From Gammaproteobacteria bacterium (GTDB lineage: Bacteria > Pseudomonadota > Gammaproteobacteria > Pseudomonadales > Pseudomonadaceae), in assembly GCA_018826895.1 (NCBI GenBank), contig JAHJYA010000095.1:1-64000 (forward strand): a stretch of DNA of 64,000 nucleotides. Direction: 5' to 3'. A program made the translations under genes and the position numbers. Shown one piece after another: positions 46,160 through 59,666 of the stretch; position 1 is the stretch's first letter; each line of letters starts with the position of its first letter. The notes below the pieces were generated by a model that was not told the origin of the DNA, ran no database searches, and worked only from the letters and a program-made list of their open reading frames with translations.

Positions 46160-48136
46160 TTACTGAAAGCGGCCGACTTCCTGGCGCAGCGCATTCGCTA
46201 ACTCATCAAGTTCACGCGCGGTTTCAGCCAGGTTGGCGATGACCTGGCGCTGCTCGTTGTTGGCCAGCGAGATACTCTGCAGGTTGCTGCTCAGCGAGGT
46301 CGCCGTGCTGCTTTGCTCGCTGGTGGCGGTGGTGATGGCGGTGAACTGCTCGCCGGCCGCATTGCTCTGCTCGGCGATCTGGCGCAGCGCATCGGCGACT
46401 TTGGCATTGCGCTGCAAGCCTTCCTGCATCAAGCCGCGGCCCTGCTCCATAGTGTTGATGGCACTGGTGGTTTCGCTCTGAATACTGGCGATCATGCTGG
46501 AAATTTCATCGGTCGCCTCGCGGGTGCGTCCGGCCAGGTTACGCACCTCGTCCGCGACCACAGCAAAGCCACGGCCCTGTTCACCCGCCCGCGCCGCTTC
46601 GATGGCCGCGTTGAGGGCCAATAGATTGGTCTGGTCAGCAATCGAGGTAATCACGCTGACAATGCCGCCGATTTCCTGAGAACGCTGGCCCAGGGTGTCA
46701 ATCACCGTGGCCGTGGTGTTCAGCGAGCTGGCGATCTGCTCAAGCGCTGCCGAGGCCTCGTCCATCGAGGCGCGGCCAATGCGCGTCTGCTGGGCGTTGT
46801 CGCTGGCGACCTGCTGGGTATTGCGCATGTTATCGGCGATATCCAGCGAGGTAGCACTGAACTCTTCGACTGCGCCCGCCATGCTGGTGATCTCGCCCGA
46901 CTGCTGCTCGATGCCCTCGAAGGCCCCGCGCGACAAACCGGACAGCGCCTGGGCACGGCTGCTGACGTTATGGGCCGCCTCACGGATACGCGCGACCATG
47001 CTCGACAGTGCATCGCCCATCTGATTGAAGTTGCGCGCCAGCTCACCGATCTCATCGTTACTGGTGATCTGCAGTCGCGCACTGAGGTCGCCGGCGCCCA
47101 GAGCCTGAGCCTGACGCACAACGTCGTCGAGCGGGCGCAGCTTGCGCCGCAACAGCCAGATAACGGCGGCCACGGCGAGCAGCAGGGTCACCAGACTGCC
47201 GACTGCCAACTGGCTGCCGACATCCCAGGTCACCGCCTGGATCTCGGCACGCGGCATGCTCGCAACCACCTGCCAGGGGCCACCAGCGAACGGCATGGCC
47301 ACACTGAAGAACTCATCCTCGCCATCCTGCCAGAATGCACCCTTGCCAGGCGTACCCAGCACAGTGGCGAGTTGCGCAACAGCCTGCTCGGGCTGACGCG
47401 CACCTGCTGGGGCGACCAGCCATTGCTGCTGCTCGTTAAGCAGAGCCAGAGAACCGGTTTTGCCGATACGAAACTTGGCCAGATTGTCGAACTGCATCTG
47501 CTGCGCATCGGTGTAATCGAAACCGACGAACAACACGGCAAACACCCGACCAGCGCTATCGCGCACCGGCGTGTATTGGGTCATGTAGAAACGCTCGAAG
47601 AGCAAAGCGCGACCCACATAGCCTTCACCACCAAGCAGACGCGCATAGGCCGGGTGGGCGTGGTCAAGCGCCGTGCCGATGGCGCGACTGCCATCGGGCT
47701 TGGTCAGCGAGGTACTGATGCGCACGAACTCGTCACCGTCGCGTACGAAGACCGTGGCCACACCGGCGGTCAACTGACGAAACTCATCGACCTCGGCAAA
47801 GTCGTTGTTCAGCGCGCTGCCGCCCAGATACAGCGTAGGTGCCTGCAAGCTGCCGACCGCAACACGCTCAGCATTCTCAAGCCGCAGGCCACCCTGAAAG
47901 CGCCGCTCGAACAGACCCGCCAGGCGCTGGGTACTTTCCTTCAAGCTGCCATGAAAGGTGCTGAGCTGATCCGCCAACAGGCGTACCTCACTGCCCATGT
48001 GTTCTTCGCGGGTAGTCAGGGTCGCATTATTGAGCGAGCGCAGGGCGAACAGCGTGCTGGCACTGATCAAGAGAACCAGCACGACGGCCAGCGCACTGGC
48101 CAACTGCCAGGCAATGCGGGAACGGGGCGATGTCAT
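46160..48136 (-). CDS. Methyl-accepting chemotaxis protein with Cache sensor
   Basis: A 658-residue chemoreceptor. It has transmembrane helix 1 (about 12-34), a periplasmic Cache 3/Cache 2-type sensor (about 35-300; [36 protein letters not shown]), transmembrane helix 2 (about 305-327), HAMP and the cytoplasmic signalling domain with the hairpin tip [18 protein letters not shown]. There is no C-terminal CheR pentapeptide. The ligand is unknown; Cache sensors of this type often bind small organic acids. The ATG at 48136 follows a GGAGAG site with good spacing. Confidence 0.93.
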   Translation of the reverse strand: MTSPRSRIAWQLASALAVVLVLLISASTLFALRSLNNATLTTREEHMGSEVRLLADQLSTFHGSLKESTQRLAGLFERRFQGGLRLENAERVAVGSLQAPTLYLGGSALNNDFAEVDEFRQLTAGVATVFVRDGDEFVRISTSLTKPDGSRAIGTALDHAHPAYARLLGGEGYVGRALLFERFYMTQYTPVRDSAGRVFAVLFVGFDYTDAQQMQFDNLAKFRIGKTGSLALLNEQQQWLVAPAGARQPEQAVAQLATVLGTPGKGAFWQDGEDEFFSVAMPFAGGPWQVVASMPRAEIQAVTWDVGSQLAVGSLVTLLLAVAAVIWLLRRKLRPLDDVVRQAQALGAGDLSARLQITSNDEIGELARNFNQMGDALSSMVARIREAAHNVSSRAQALSGLSRGAFEGIEQQSGEITSMAGAVEEFSATSLDIADNMRNTQQVASDNAQQTRIGRASMDEASAALEQIASSLNTTATVIDTLGQRSQEIGGIVSVITSIADQTNLLALNAAIEAARAGEQGRGFAVVADEVRNLAGRTREATDEISSMIASIQSETTSAINTMEQGRGLMQEGLQRNAKVADALRQIAEQSNAAGEQFTAITTATSEQSSTATSLSSNLQSISLANNEQRQVIANLAETARELDELANALRQEVGRFQ

Positions 48137-48301
48137 GCGTCTCTCCAGAGGCACCAGGTGGCGGATACACAGCTATAAAAGTCACGATTGACCTTGCTCA
48201 GGTCGTCGGCGGGCGCTGAGATTACTTGAGCAATTTAGTGCGTCAACAAAAAAGCGCCAAATGGCCATCATTCGTCGTAAATACACAACATCTGTCGCAC
48301 T

Positions 48302-49225
48302 TTATGCGTCAAGTAGCGTCACATCCGGCATACAGGTTGTCGCCACCTCGGCTAGCAGAAAGTCACGCAAGCGCTGATAGCGGGCCTGGTTACGGCGTGT
48401 GCGAGGCCACACTAGATAGTAGCTGGCACCGCTGCTTACTGCCTGCGCCCAAGGCAAAGCCAGGCGCCCTTGAGCAACATCCTCGGCGACCATCCACAGA
48501 TCACCGATCGATACACCATAGCCGCGTGCTGCCGCGACCATACCCAGCTCGAGGGTATCGAACACCTGGCCACCCTTGAGCGAGACCTGATCTGCCAAAC
48601 CCATACCCTGTAGCCAGCGCCGCCAGTCGCGACGATCCGGTGTAGGGTGCAGCAGTTGCGCCGTCTGCAAAGTCTCCAGCGTCCAAGGCGTAGCACCCAA
48701 CGCTTCGGGCGCGCAGACGGGTATCAGCCATTCGGCGAACAGCAGACAGCTTTCCCAGTGTTCAGGGAACTCGCCGTCGCTGAGCAGCACTGCGCAGTCG
48801 AAAGGCTCGTGCTGGAAGTCCACAGTATCCACGTCCATCCAGGCACTGGTCAGCTGTACCTCACTGCCATCGGGCTGTAGGCGAAAGCGCGACAGGCGCG
48901 CCAGCAACCAACGCATGGTCAGGGTCGAGGGGGCTTTCAGGCGTAGCGTGGTGTCATCGGCCCGCAGCGTCGAGCAGGCCCGCTCCAGCGCATCGAAACC
49001 CTCGCACAACCCAGGCAACAACAGCCGCGCCGGCTCGGTGAGCACCAGGTTGCGCCCACGTCGTTCGAATAGCCGGCAAGAGAAGTGCTCCTCCAGGGTC
49101 CGCACATGCCGGCTCACCGCACTCTGGGTAATCGCCAACTCATCTGCTGCACGGGTGAACGAGGTGTGCCGGGCGGCGGCCTCGAAGGCACGCAAGGCGT
49201 AAAGCGGAGGGAGCTGACGGTTCAC
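48302..49225 (-). CDS. LysR family transcriptional regulator (GcvA-like)
   Basis: A 307-residue LysR regulator. The winged HTH covers about residues 5-65 (LYALRAFEAAARHTSFTRAA, then ITQSAVSRHVRTLEEHF); the co-inducer domain follows. N-terminal PPLYALRAFEAAARH is typical of the GcvA/AmpR-type group. It is divergent from a MATE efflux gene with 140 bases between, so it may regulate that gene. Confidence 0.92.
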   Translation of the reverse strand: MNRQLPPLYALRAFEAAARHTSFTRAADELAITQSAVSRHVRTLEEHFSCRLFERRGRNLVLTEPARLLLPGLCEGFDALERACSTLRADDTTLRLKAPSTLTMRWLLARLSRFRLQPDGSEVQLTSAWMDVDTVDFQHEPFDCAVLLSDGEFPEHWESCLLFAEWLIPVCAPEALGATPWTLETLQTAQLLHPTPDRRDWRRWLQGMGLADQVSLKGGQVFDTLELGMVAAARGYGVSIGDLWMVAEDVAQGRLALPWAQAVSSGASYYLVWPRTRRNQARYQRLRDFLLAEVATTCMPDVTLLDA

Positions 49226-49365
49226 AGGTCTTCCAATACATGAGTTTTAGTCATGCGTAGGATCGCTTTTTTCCTTTTGTGCGCCTAGCACCTGCTCAGC
49301 AGAATGGGCTTCAGGTCGTTATCCAGAGCCATTCAAGACCGCCTATCTATTGAGCAAAACTCATC

Positions 49366-50754
49366 ATGCCATCACCCCTCAAAACGGAATTGCACGCCAT
49401 CGTGCGCCTGGCCGGGCCACTTATTGCCGCTCAACTGGCCCATGTGCTGATGGTCTTCACTGACACCCTGATGATGGGCCTGCTGGGCCCGGCCGAACTC
49501 GCTGGCGGCGGCCTGGGCGCGGCCAGTTATGCCTTCGTCTCGATCTGTTGTGTGGGCGTGATCGCAGCTGTCGGCAGCCTGGTCGCAATCCGCCATGGCG
49601 CAGGCGATACGAGTGGCGTCACGCGCCTGACGCAAAACGGCCTGTGGCTGGGCATGGGCCTGGCGCTGCTGGCCATGCTCGTGCTCTGGCAGCTCGAACC
49701 GCTGCTGCGCCTGGCTGGGCAGACGCCCGCCAGTGTTGCGCATGCCATGGCTTTTCTCGGCACCCTGCTGTTCGCCTTGCCTGGTTACCTGACCTTTATG
49801 GCGCTGCGCGGCTTTACCAGTGCCATCGGCCGACCCGGACCTGTGATGGCCATCAGCATCGGTGGCGCCGCAGCCAACTTCGCTCTCAACTACGCCATGA
49901 TCAAAGGCTGGCTCGGCTTGCCACAGTTGGGCCTGGCCGGTATCGGCCTGGTGACGGCCGTGGTGAGCAACGTCATGGCGGCCTTATTAGCCTGGCACGT
50001 TGCACACCACCGCGCCTATGCCAGCTACCCACTGGGCCAGGGCTTTTGGCGACCACAAGCCGAGGTGTTGCGTGAGTTACTACGCCTGGGCCTACCGATT
50101 GGCGGCACCTATGCAGTGGAGTCAAGCCTGTTCGCCTTTGCCGCGCTGTGCATGGGCGCGCTGGGCAGCACCGAGCTGGCGGCGCACCAGATCGCGATCA
50201 TGTCGGTGTATGTCGCCTTTATGGTGCCGGTGGGCATTTCCTACGCCGTGACCTTTCGTATTGGTCGCCACTTCGGCGCAGGCGACCTACAGGCTGCGCG
50301 TCAAGCCGGACGCCTGGGCATCGGCCTGGGCGCAGCCTGCATGTTCGCCTTTGCCTGCCTGTTCTGGCTCGCGCCACAGGCCGTGGTCGGGCTGTTCCTT
50401 GATGCGGATGACCCGGCTTATACCGAGATCGTGGCCATGGCCGTTGCCCTGCTGGCGATCGCTGCCTGGTTCGAGCTATTTGACGGCATTCAGACCATCG
50501 CCATGGGGGCGATCCGCGGCCTCAAGGATGCCCGCACGACCTTCCTGGTGGGACTTGCTTGTTACTGGCTGATCGGTGCACCGCTGGCCTGGTGCCTGGC
50601 ATTCCCTTTTGGCTGGGGTGCAGCAGGCGTCTGGTGGGGCCTGGCAGGTGGCCTGGCCTGCGCCGCAATCGGCCTGACCCTGGGATTTGAGGGCAAGACC
50701 GCGCGACTGCTGCGCACCCAATTTACAGGCCGCCTACAACCGGTCCATGGCTGA
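49366..50754 (+). CDS. MATE family multidrug efflux transporter
   Basis: A 462-residue inner-membrane antiporter with twelve hydrophobic segments in two bundles. The first helices carry LAGPLIAAQLAHVLMVFTDTLMMGLLG and the repeat in the second half LGLPIGGTYAVESSLFAFAALCMG, the MATE/NorM pattern. It exports cationic drugs or dyes using Na+ or H+. The divergent LysR gene may control it. It ends two bases before the convergent proE stop. Confidence 0.92.
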   Translation: MPSPLKTELHAIVRLAGPLIAAQLAHVLMVFTDTLMMGLLGPAELAGGGLGAASYAFVSICCVGVIAAVGSLVAIRHGAGDTSGVTRLTQNGLWLGMGLALLAMLVLWQLEPLLRLAGQTPASVAHAMAFLGTLLFALPGYLTFMALRGFTSAIGRPGPVMAISIGGAAANFALNYAMIKGWLGLPQLGLAGIGLVTAVVSNVMAALLAWHVAHHRAYASYPLGQGFWRPQAEVLRELLRLGLPIGGTYAVESSLFAFAALCMGALGSTELAAHQIAIMSVYVAFMVPVGISYAVTFRIGRHFGAGDLQAARQAGRLGIGLGAACMFAFACLFWLAPQAVVGLFLDADDPAYTEIVAMAVALLAIAAWFELFDGIQTIAMGAIRGLKDARTTFLVGLACYWLIGAPLAWCLAFPFGWGAAGVWWGLAGGLACAAIGLTLGFEGKTARLLRTQFTGRLQPVHG

Positions 50755-50756
50755 TT

Positions 50757-52430
50757 TCACACACCCGGCGGGCCGAGCAGCGCCTGGCGCGCGCCGAACA
50801 CCAAAAAGCGCGCCAGCTCGCTGAGTGCCAGCGCCTGGCTGATCAGGTAGCCCTGCACCTGGTCGCAACCGTACTGGCGCAGCAGGGCCAACTGGCTGGC
50901 GCTCTCCACACCCTCGGCCACCACCTGCAGATTAAGGTTATGCGCCAGGTTGATCATGGCGCGCACCAACTGGCGGTTGTCTTCCCGCTCATCCATGCCG
51001 CCGACGAAGCTCTTGTCGATCTTCAGCAAGGCAATGGGCAGGCTGTGCAGGTGCACGAACGAGGAGAACCCCGTACCGAAATCGTCCAGGGAAAAACGCA
51101 CACCCAACTGCCCCAGTGCCGCCATGGTCTGCTGCACCTGTTCGCTGCGGCGCATCACGGCGGTTTCCGTCAGCTCGAACTCCAGCCAGCGCGCATCGAC
51201 GCCGCGCTCGCGAATCAGCCGGCTCAGGGTCGAGAGCAACTGGCTGTCCTGAAACTGGCGAAACGACAGGTTGACCGCCATGTGCAACGGCGCCAGGCCA
51301 CGCCCGCGCAGCCACTGCATATCCCGCAGAGCACGGGCCATGACCCAATAGCCCAGCGGCACGATCAGCCCGCTCTCCTCCGCCAGCGGCACGAACTCGC
51401 TAGGTGCCAGTAGCCCGCGCTGTGGGTGCTGCCAACGCACCAGCGCTTCCAGGCCAAGAATCTGCCCGCTCTTGAGGCACAAGCGTGGCTGGTAATGCAG
51501 CACCAACTCATCGCGACGTAGCGCCCGGCGTAGCTCGCCCTCCAGATCAGCCTGGCTGCGCGCGCCGCGGTTGAGACGCTCATCATAGATATGGAAGGTG
51601 CAACCCTGCTGGGTCTTGGCCTGCTGCATGGCGATGTGTGCATGCCACATCAACGGGTCAGCCTGCAGGTGTTCACCCCCATGAGCCAGGCCCAGACTGC
51701 AACCCAGCAACAGGCTTTCACCATCGACCCAGTAGGGCTCACCCAAGGCATCCGTGATGCGCTCAGCGAGAAAGGTGAGACGTGCCGGGTTACGTCGCAC
51801 ATCAAGCAGCAGGGCGAACTCGTCGCTGCCCAAGCGGGCGATCTGTTCATGAGGCTGCAACAGCGCCTTCAGCCGCGCCACCACCTGCAGAATCAGGCGG
51901 TCACCGGCCTGGTAGCCGAGGGCATCATTGGCGTGGCGAAAGTTGTCCAGGTCCAGGTGCCCCAGAACCAGCCCACGCCCAGCATCCTGGGCCAGACGGG
52001 CCGCCAGCAAAGCCTGAAAGCCTTGGCGGTTGGCGATACCAGTGAGCGCATCCTGCTCGGCCAGGCGGGTGAGACTGCCGCGCAGGCTGCGCTGCTCGCG
52101 GGCGTAGCGCAGGCAACGGCGCAACACGTCGGGGGTTAATTGGTCGAGTACCAGCCAATCGCAGACACCCGCAGGCTCCTCCTGGGGGGCGCGCTCAAGC
52201 AGCAGAATAGTCGGCAGGGCACATTCGCCTGCAGCCGGGCACTGCGCCTCGGTGGTCAACAGCAGACCGCTGTGGTGTTCGTCGAACAAGGCACTGGCCG
52301 CCTCCCAGGAAGGCGCAGTGATCAGCGCAAAAGCGTTGTCCATGCCGGCCAGACAGTCTCGTAACGCGGCCAGCCATACCGGTGTCTCGGCCAGAAGTAG
52401 CAACTGCAAGGGTTCGATACGCGCGGACAA
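50757..52430 (-). CDS. proE: ProE, c-di-GMP phosphodiesterase with degenerate GGDEF and intact EAL
   Basis: A 557-residue protein with an N-terminal REC-like region (1 to about 120), a GGDEF domain (about 125-285) whose signature is GSDEF (201-205), and an EAL domain (about 300-550). The EAL site is complete: EALVRW (Glu328), NLSFRQF, ELTE, DDFGTGFSS, KIDKSFV and AEGVES. It is expected to hydrolyse c-di-GMP while the GGDEF half is inactive or regulatory. It is divergent from rep, as is ProE (PA5295, from memory). The start is uncertain: TTG 52430 follows a GGGGAGG site; the frame can open at GTG 52448. Confidence 0.9.
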   Translation of the reverse strand: MSARIEPLQLLLLAETPVWLAALRDCLAGMDNAFALITAPSWEAASALFDEHHSGLLLTTEAQCPAAGECALPTILLLERAPQEEPAGVCDWLVLDQLTPDVLRRCLRYAREQRSLRGSLTRLAEQDALTGIANRQGFQALLAARLAQDAGRGLVLGHLDLDNFRHANDALGYQAGDRLILQVVARLKALLQPHEQIARLGSDEFALLLDVRRNPARLTFLAERITDALGEPYWVDGESLLLGCSLGLAHGGEHLQADPLMWHAHIAMQQAKTQQGCTFHIYDERLNRGARSQADLEGELRRALRRDELVLHYQPRLCLKSGQILGLEALVRWQHPQRGLLAPSEFVPLAEESGLIVPLGYWVMARALRDMQWLRGRGLAPLHMAVNLSFRQFQDSQLLSTLSRLIRERGVDARWLEFELTETAVMRRSEQVQQTMAALGQLGVRFSLDDFGTGFSSFVHLHSLPIALLKIDKSFVGGMDEREDNRQLVRAMINLAHNLNLQVVAEGVESASQLALLRQYGCDQVQGYLISQALALSELARFLVFGARQALLGPPGV

Positions 52431-52685
52431 ACAACCTCCCCAGGCCACAAGAAATGGATGAGCAATGCCACCCTGCTGCGCCGTAGACGGCGTCTAATAC
52501 TGCACATCCCTGTGGTGCTGGTCGGACCGCAAAGCCGACGAACGGCAGCAGGTTACTGCATTCTCCAGATTAACCAAGCCTGGCCTAGCGCCAGCACGTG
52601 TTCTACAGCACAGTTTCAGGGAGTCGCGGCACAGCCGGCCATGCCTGCTAAAATGCCGGCCCCCTTCTTCAGGTGAACCGACCCC

Positions 52686-54695
52686 ATGTCCCGACTGAAC
52701 CCCCGGCAACAGGAAGCCGTGAATTATGTCGGCGGCCCGCTCCTGGTGCTCGCCGGCGCCGGCTCCGGCAAGACCAGTGTGATCACGCGCAAGATCGCTC
52801 ATCTGGTGAAGAACTGTGGCATCCAGGCGCGCCATATAGTCGCCATGACCTTTACCAACAAGGCCGCCCGGGAGATGAAAGAGCGCGTCGGCACCTTGCT
52901 CAAGGGCGCCGAGGCCCGCGGCCTGACCGTGTCGACCTTCCACAACCTGGGCATGAACATCATCCGCAAGGAATACGCGGCGCTGGGCTACAAGCCCGGC
53001 TTCTCGATCTTCGACGAGGGCGATATCAAGGCGCTGCTCAGCGATATCATGCAGAAGGAGTACGCCGGCGACGACGGCGCGGACGAGATCAAGGGTTACA
53101 TCGGCAGCTGGAAAAACGACCTGATCCTGCCCGACGAGGCCCTGGCCAGCGCGCGCAATCCCAAGGAGCAGACCGCCGCCATCGTCTACCTGCACTACCA
53201 GCGCACGCTCAAGGCGTACAACGCGGTGGACTTCGACGACCTGATCCTGATGCCGGTGAAACTCTTCCAGGACAACCCGGACATCCTGGAAAAGTGGCAA
53301 AACCGCATCCGCTACCTGCTGGTCGACGAATCCCAGGACACCAACGCCAGCCAGTACCTGTTGGTGAAACTGCTGGTGGGCATGCGTAACCAGTTCACCG
53401 TGGTTGGCGACGACGACCAGTCGATCTACGCCTGGCGCGGCGCGCGCCCGGAAAACCTGATGCTACTCAAAGAGGATTACCCCTCGCTGAAAGTGGTGAT
53501 GCTCGAGCAGAACTACCGCTCCACCAGCCGCATCCTCAAATGCGCCAACATCCTTATCGCCAACAACCCCCACGTATTCGAGAAGCAGCTCTGGTCGGAG
53601 ATGGGCGTGGGCGACGAGATCCGCGTGATCCGCACCCGCAACGAGGACGCCGAGTGCGAGCGCGTGGCGCTGGAGATCCTCACCGAGCACCTGCGCACCG
53701 AGCGCCCTTACAGCGATTACGCGATCCTCTACCGCGGCAACTACCAGGCCAAGCTGATGGAGCTGAAGCTGCAGCACCACCAGATTCCCTATCGCCTGAG
53801 TGGCGGCACCAGCTTCTTCGCCCGCCAGGAGGTGAAGGACCTAATGAGCTACTTCCGCCTGCTGGTCAACCCGGACGACGACAATGCCTTTTTGCGGGTG
53901 ATCAATGTGCCGCGCCGCGAGATCGGCTCCACCACCCTGGAAAAACTTGGCAACTACGCCACCGAGCGCAAGATCAGCATGTACGCCGCCACCGATGAGA
54001 TCGGCCTGGGTGAACACCTCGACAGCCGCTACACCGAGCGCCTGGCGCGCTTTAAACGCTGGATGGATGGAGTGCGCCAGCAATGCGCGCAGAACGACCC
54101 GATTGCCGCGATCCGCAGCATGGTGATGGACATCGACTACGAGAACTGGCTACGCCAGAACGCCTCCAACGACAAGGTCGCCGATGCGCGCATGGGCAAT
54201 GTGTGGTTCCTCGTCGACGCGCTGAAGAACACCCTGGAGCGCGACGAAGACGGTGACATGACCATCGAAGACGCCATCGGCAAGCTGGTGCTGCGCGACA
54301 TGCTTGAGCGTCAGCAAGAAGAGGAAGACGGCGCCGAGGGCGTGCAGATGATGACCATGCACGCCTCCAAGGGCCTGGAGTTTCCCTCGGTGTATATCAT
54401 CGGTTTCGAGGAGGAAATCCTCCCGCACCGCTCCAGCATCGAGGCTGACACCATCGAAGAGGAGCGGCGCCTGGCCTATGTCGGCATCACCCGTGCCAAG
54501 CGCAACCTGGCGCTGACCTTCGCCGCCAAACGCAAGCAATACGGCGAAATCATCGACTGCTCGCCGAGCCGCTTCCTCAACGAACTGCCGCCCGAAGACC
54601 TGGTCTGGGAAGGTATGGAAGACGCCCCGGTGGAGGTCAAGGCCGCCCGTGGTAACGACGCCCTGGCCAATATGCGCGCTCTGCTCAAGCGCTGA
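52686..54695 (+). CDS. rep: Rep, ATP-dependent DNA helicase
   Basis: A 669-residue superfamily 1 helicase of the Rep/UvrD group. Motif I is GAGSGKTSV, motif Ia MTFTNKAAREM, motif III-like DDQSIYAWRGA, and motifs V/VI TMHASKGLEFPSV and VGITRAKRNLALTF. It assists replication-fork progress through protein blocks. The start ATG follows AGGTGA; a TAAAAT hexamer (52648-52653) may be its -10. Confidence 0.96.
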   Translation: MSRLNPRQQEAVNYVGGPLLVLAGAGSGKTSVITRKIAHLVKNCGIQARHIVAMTFTNKAAREMKERVGTLLKGAEARGLTVSTFHNLGMNIIRKEYAALGYKPGFSIFDEGDIKALLSDIMQKEYAGDDGADEIKGYIGSWKNDLILPDEALASARNPKEQTAAIVYLHYQRTLKAYNAVDFDDLILMPVKLFQDNPDILEKWQNRIRYLLVDESQDTNASQYLLVKLLVGMRNQFTVVGDDDQSIYAWRGARPENLMLLKEDYPSLKVVMLEQNYRSTSRILKCANILIANNPHVFEKQLWSEMGVGDEIRVIRTRNEDAECERVALEILTEHLRTERPYSDYAILYRGNYQAKLMELKLQHHQIPYRLSGGTSFFARQEVKDLMSYFRLLVNPDDDNAFLRVINVPRREIGSTTLEKLGNYATERKISMYAATDEIGLGEHLDSRYTERLARFKRWMDGVRQQCAQNDPIAAIRSMVMDIDYENWLRQNASNDKVADARMGNVWFLVDALKNTLERDEDGDMTIEDAIGKLVLRDMLERQQEEEDGAEGVQMMTMHASKGLEFPSVYIIGFEEEILPHRSSIEADTIEEERRLAYVGITRAKRNLALTFAAKRKQYGEIIDCSPSRFLNELPPEDLVWEGMEDAPVEVKAARGNDALANMRALLKR

Positions 54696-54719
54696 AACGC
54701 ACGCAGACGAGGACCGACC

Positions 54720-55196
54720 ATGCTGACGCTCGACCTACCTGCGGTGATCGCCGCGCTCGACGGCCAACAGCGGCTGGAGCATTACCTGGACCTCGACAGC
54801 GGCCAGGTCATCCGCCTGTCGCCTGATGACAGCGACAGTGAGCAACGCCTCGAACTGGACAACGATCCAGCGCGCTTTGTCGCCATCGAACCCTTGGATA
54901 CCGACGAGCAGGTGGCCATGCGCGCGGCATTTTTGCAGACGCTCGACGACCCTCACGCTCATCCCCTGCTCGCGGCGACGCTCAAAGGGCGCAAGCCCTT
55001 GCGCCGGTTCGACTTCGAGCTGGCCCAGTTCCCCGCTGCCGCCCAGGCCTGGCAGGCCTTCGCCGACAAGTACCGGCACACCCATGCACTCGCCTGGCTT
55101 GATGAGCTAGGGCTGGAGCCCGCCAGTCACGCGGCGGCAATCGACACCCGCGGCATACCCAAGGACATCTTGCGGCGCCTGCACAAAGGCGCCTGA
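54720..55196 (+). CDS. UPF0158 family protein
   Basis: A 158-residue protein of the UPF0158 group: HYLDLDSGQVIRLSPDD, then RFVAIEPLDTDEQVAMRAAFL and RFDFELAQFPAAAQAWQAFADK. No catalytic site is known. It follows rep by 24 bases on the same strand and is probably co-transcribed. Confidence 0.85.
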   Translation: MLTLDLPAVIAALDGQQRLEHYLDLDSGQVIRLSPDDSDSEQRLELDNDPARFVAIEPLDTDEQVAMRAAFLQTLDDPHAHPLLAATLKGRKPLRRFDFELAQFPAAAQAWQAFADKYRHTHALAWLDELGLEPASHAAAIDTRGIPKDILRRLHKGA

Positions 55197-55197
55197 C

Positions 55198-58301
<3,104 letters not shown>

Positions 58302-58370
58302 GCCGGTATTCCCTGAAACCCAGTGTCGAACAGCTTGGACTGCGCCCAGTACGGTTTTGCTGCACCCACG

Positions 58371-58394
58371 AAAAAGCCGCCCGAAGGCGGCTTT
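58371..58394 (-). terminator. Intrinsic terminator after the cytochrome c5 gene
   Basis: Perfect 9-bp stem AAAGCCGCC/GGCGGCTTT (58373-58381 with 58386-58394, loop CGAA). On the minus strand the stem is followed by TTTTTC. It lies 19 bases after the cytochrome stop. Confidence 0.85.
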
Positions 58395-58412
58395 GTTCCA
58401 ACGAAGATCGGC

Positions 58413-58835
58413 TTAGAGGCCGGACATCTTCTGGATGGCTGCACGCAGCTCGTCATCCGAGCAATCGGCACAGGTGCCCTTCGGCGGCATGGCATTGATG
58501 CCGGAGATGGCCTTGGCCAGGATGCCATCGAGGCCGCCCTGGCTGTCTGCACGCTCTTTCCACGCGGCGGTGTCACCAATTTTCGGTGCACCCAGGATGC
58601 CTGGGGTATGGCAGGCGCCACAGTGCTTGGCAATGATGTCATCAGGGGTGCGTGCACCACCGCCAGCGGAAGCCGCAACGGTGCCCACGCCTTTGCATTC
58701 CTGACCCATCACACAGACTTCACCGACCGGCTTGAGGCGCTCGGCGATGGCTTCATCGGTCGTGGCCTGAGCAGTCACTGCCCACAGGGCCAGTACGGCA
58801 GCTGGTACTGCCAGCATTTTCTTCATCAGATTCAC
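58413..58835 (-). CDS. Cytochrome c5
   Basis: A 140-residue periplasmic monohaem cytochrome. It has a signal peptide (1 to about 24, ending AQA), a haem site CGACH (about residues 93-97), an axial Met in INAMPPKGTC, and the extra cysteine pair GTCADC typical of cytochrome c5. It is an electron carrier to a terminal oxidase. It matches the gene annotated cycB in P. aeruginosa (from memory PA5300). Confidence 0.92.
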   Translation of the reverse strand: MNLMKKMLAVPAAVLALWAVTAQATTDEAIAERLKPVGEVCVMGQECKGVGTVAASAGGGARTPDDIIAKHCGACHTPGILGAPKIGDTAAWKERADSQGGLDGILAKAISGINAMPPKGTCADCSDDELRAAIQKMSGL

Positions 58836-59015
58836 GGTACACCCTCTTCGTGGCTAGTCACGCCCGCGGCCACGGTTTCGCGAGCGGGCGTCAGTATAAC
58901 GGCAAGCCGCCCCGGCCGAAACAACCCTGTTGTCGCAGGGGGATTGGCAGGATCGACCGGCTCGGCATGCCCCCGCTCTGAGGGCAGGGCTTGTCCGAAG
59001 CCTGGAGTTTGCGCA

Positions 59016-59564
59016 TCAGAAATTCGCAGGCGTAGTCGCGCTGATCAACTTGGCCGGCACATCGAACGGATTGCGGAAGCGATGGGGTTTGGCACTTTCA
59101 AAATAGTAGCTGTCGCCGCTCTCCAGCACATACACCTCACCGGCCACGGTCAGTTCCAGCTTGCCGTCGACCAGCATGCCGGCCTCTTCGCCTTCGTGGG
59201 TGAGCATCTCGTCACCGGTGTCTGCGCCGGGCGGATAGGTTTCCGAGAGAAAGGCGATGGCCCGCGACGGATGTGCCTTGCCAACCAGCTTCATGGTCAC
59301 GGCACCGTCGGAGATGTCGATCAGTTCGCTGGCTTTGTAGACGACCTGGGTCGGGTTGTCCTGCTCCAACTCAAGGGAGAAGAACTCCACCAGGGACATG
59401 GGAATGCCGGCCAGGACCTTTTTCAGCGAGCTGATCGAGGGGCTTACGCTGTTCTTCTCGATCATCGAAATAGTGCTGTTGGTGACGCCCGCCCGCTTGG
59501 CGAGTTCACGCTGGGAAAGGCCTTTGAGTTTGCGAATGGATTGCAGTCGAACACCGACGTCCAA
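59016..59564 (-). CDS. pauR: PauR/PuuR-like XRE-cupin transcriptional regulator
   Basis: A 182-residue regulator with an XRE helix-turn-helix (about 1-60; LKGLSQRELAKRAGVTNSTISMIEKN) and a C-terminal cupin domain (about 110-180; HEGEEAGMLVDGKLELTVAG). This matches PuuR/PauR, repressors of polyamine catabolism (PauR is PA5301 from memory). It lies 102 bases downstream of dadX on the same strand. The 58836-59015 gap before cytochrome c5 shows no gene. Confidence 0.87.
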   Translation of the reverse strand: MDVGVRLQSIRKLKGLSQRELAKRAGVTNSTISMIEKNSVSPSISSLKKVLAGIPMSLVEFFSLELEQDNPTQVVYKASELIDISDGAVTMKLVGKAHPSRAIAFLSETYPPGADTGDEMLTHEGEEAGMLVDGKLELTVAGEVYVLESGDSYYFESAKPHRFRNPFDVPAKLISATTPANF

Positions 59565-59666
59565 TGCTGGAGTCCCCCTGGGGAAGATACGGATAAAGTG
59601 GCCGTATCATGGCAACAGCGTTCAGTATTTACAACACACTGATCGTAAATTCTGCCCAGCTGCGCC

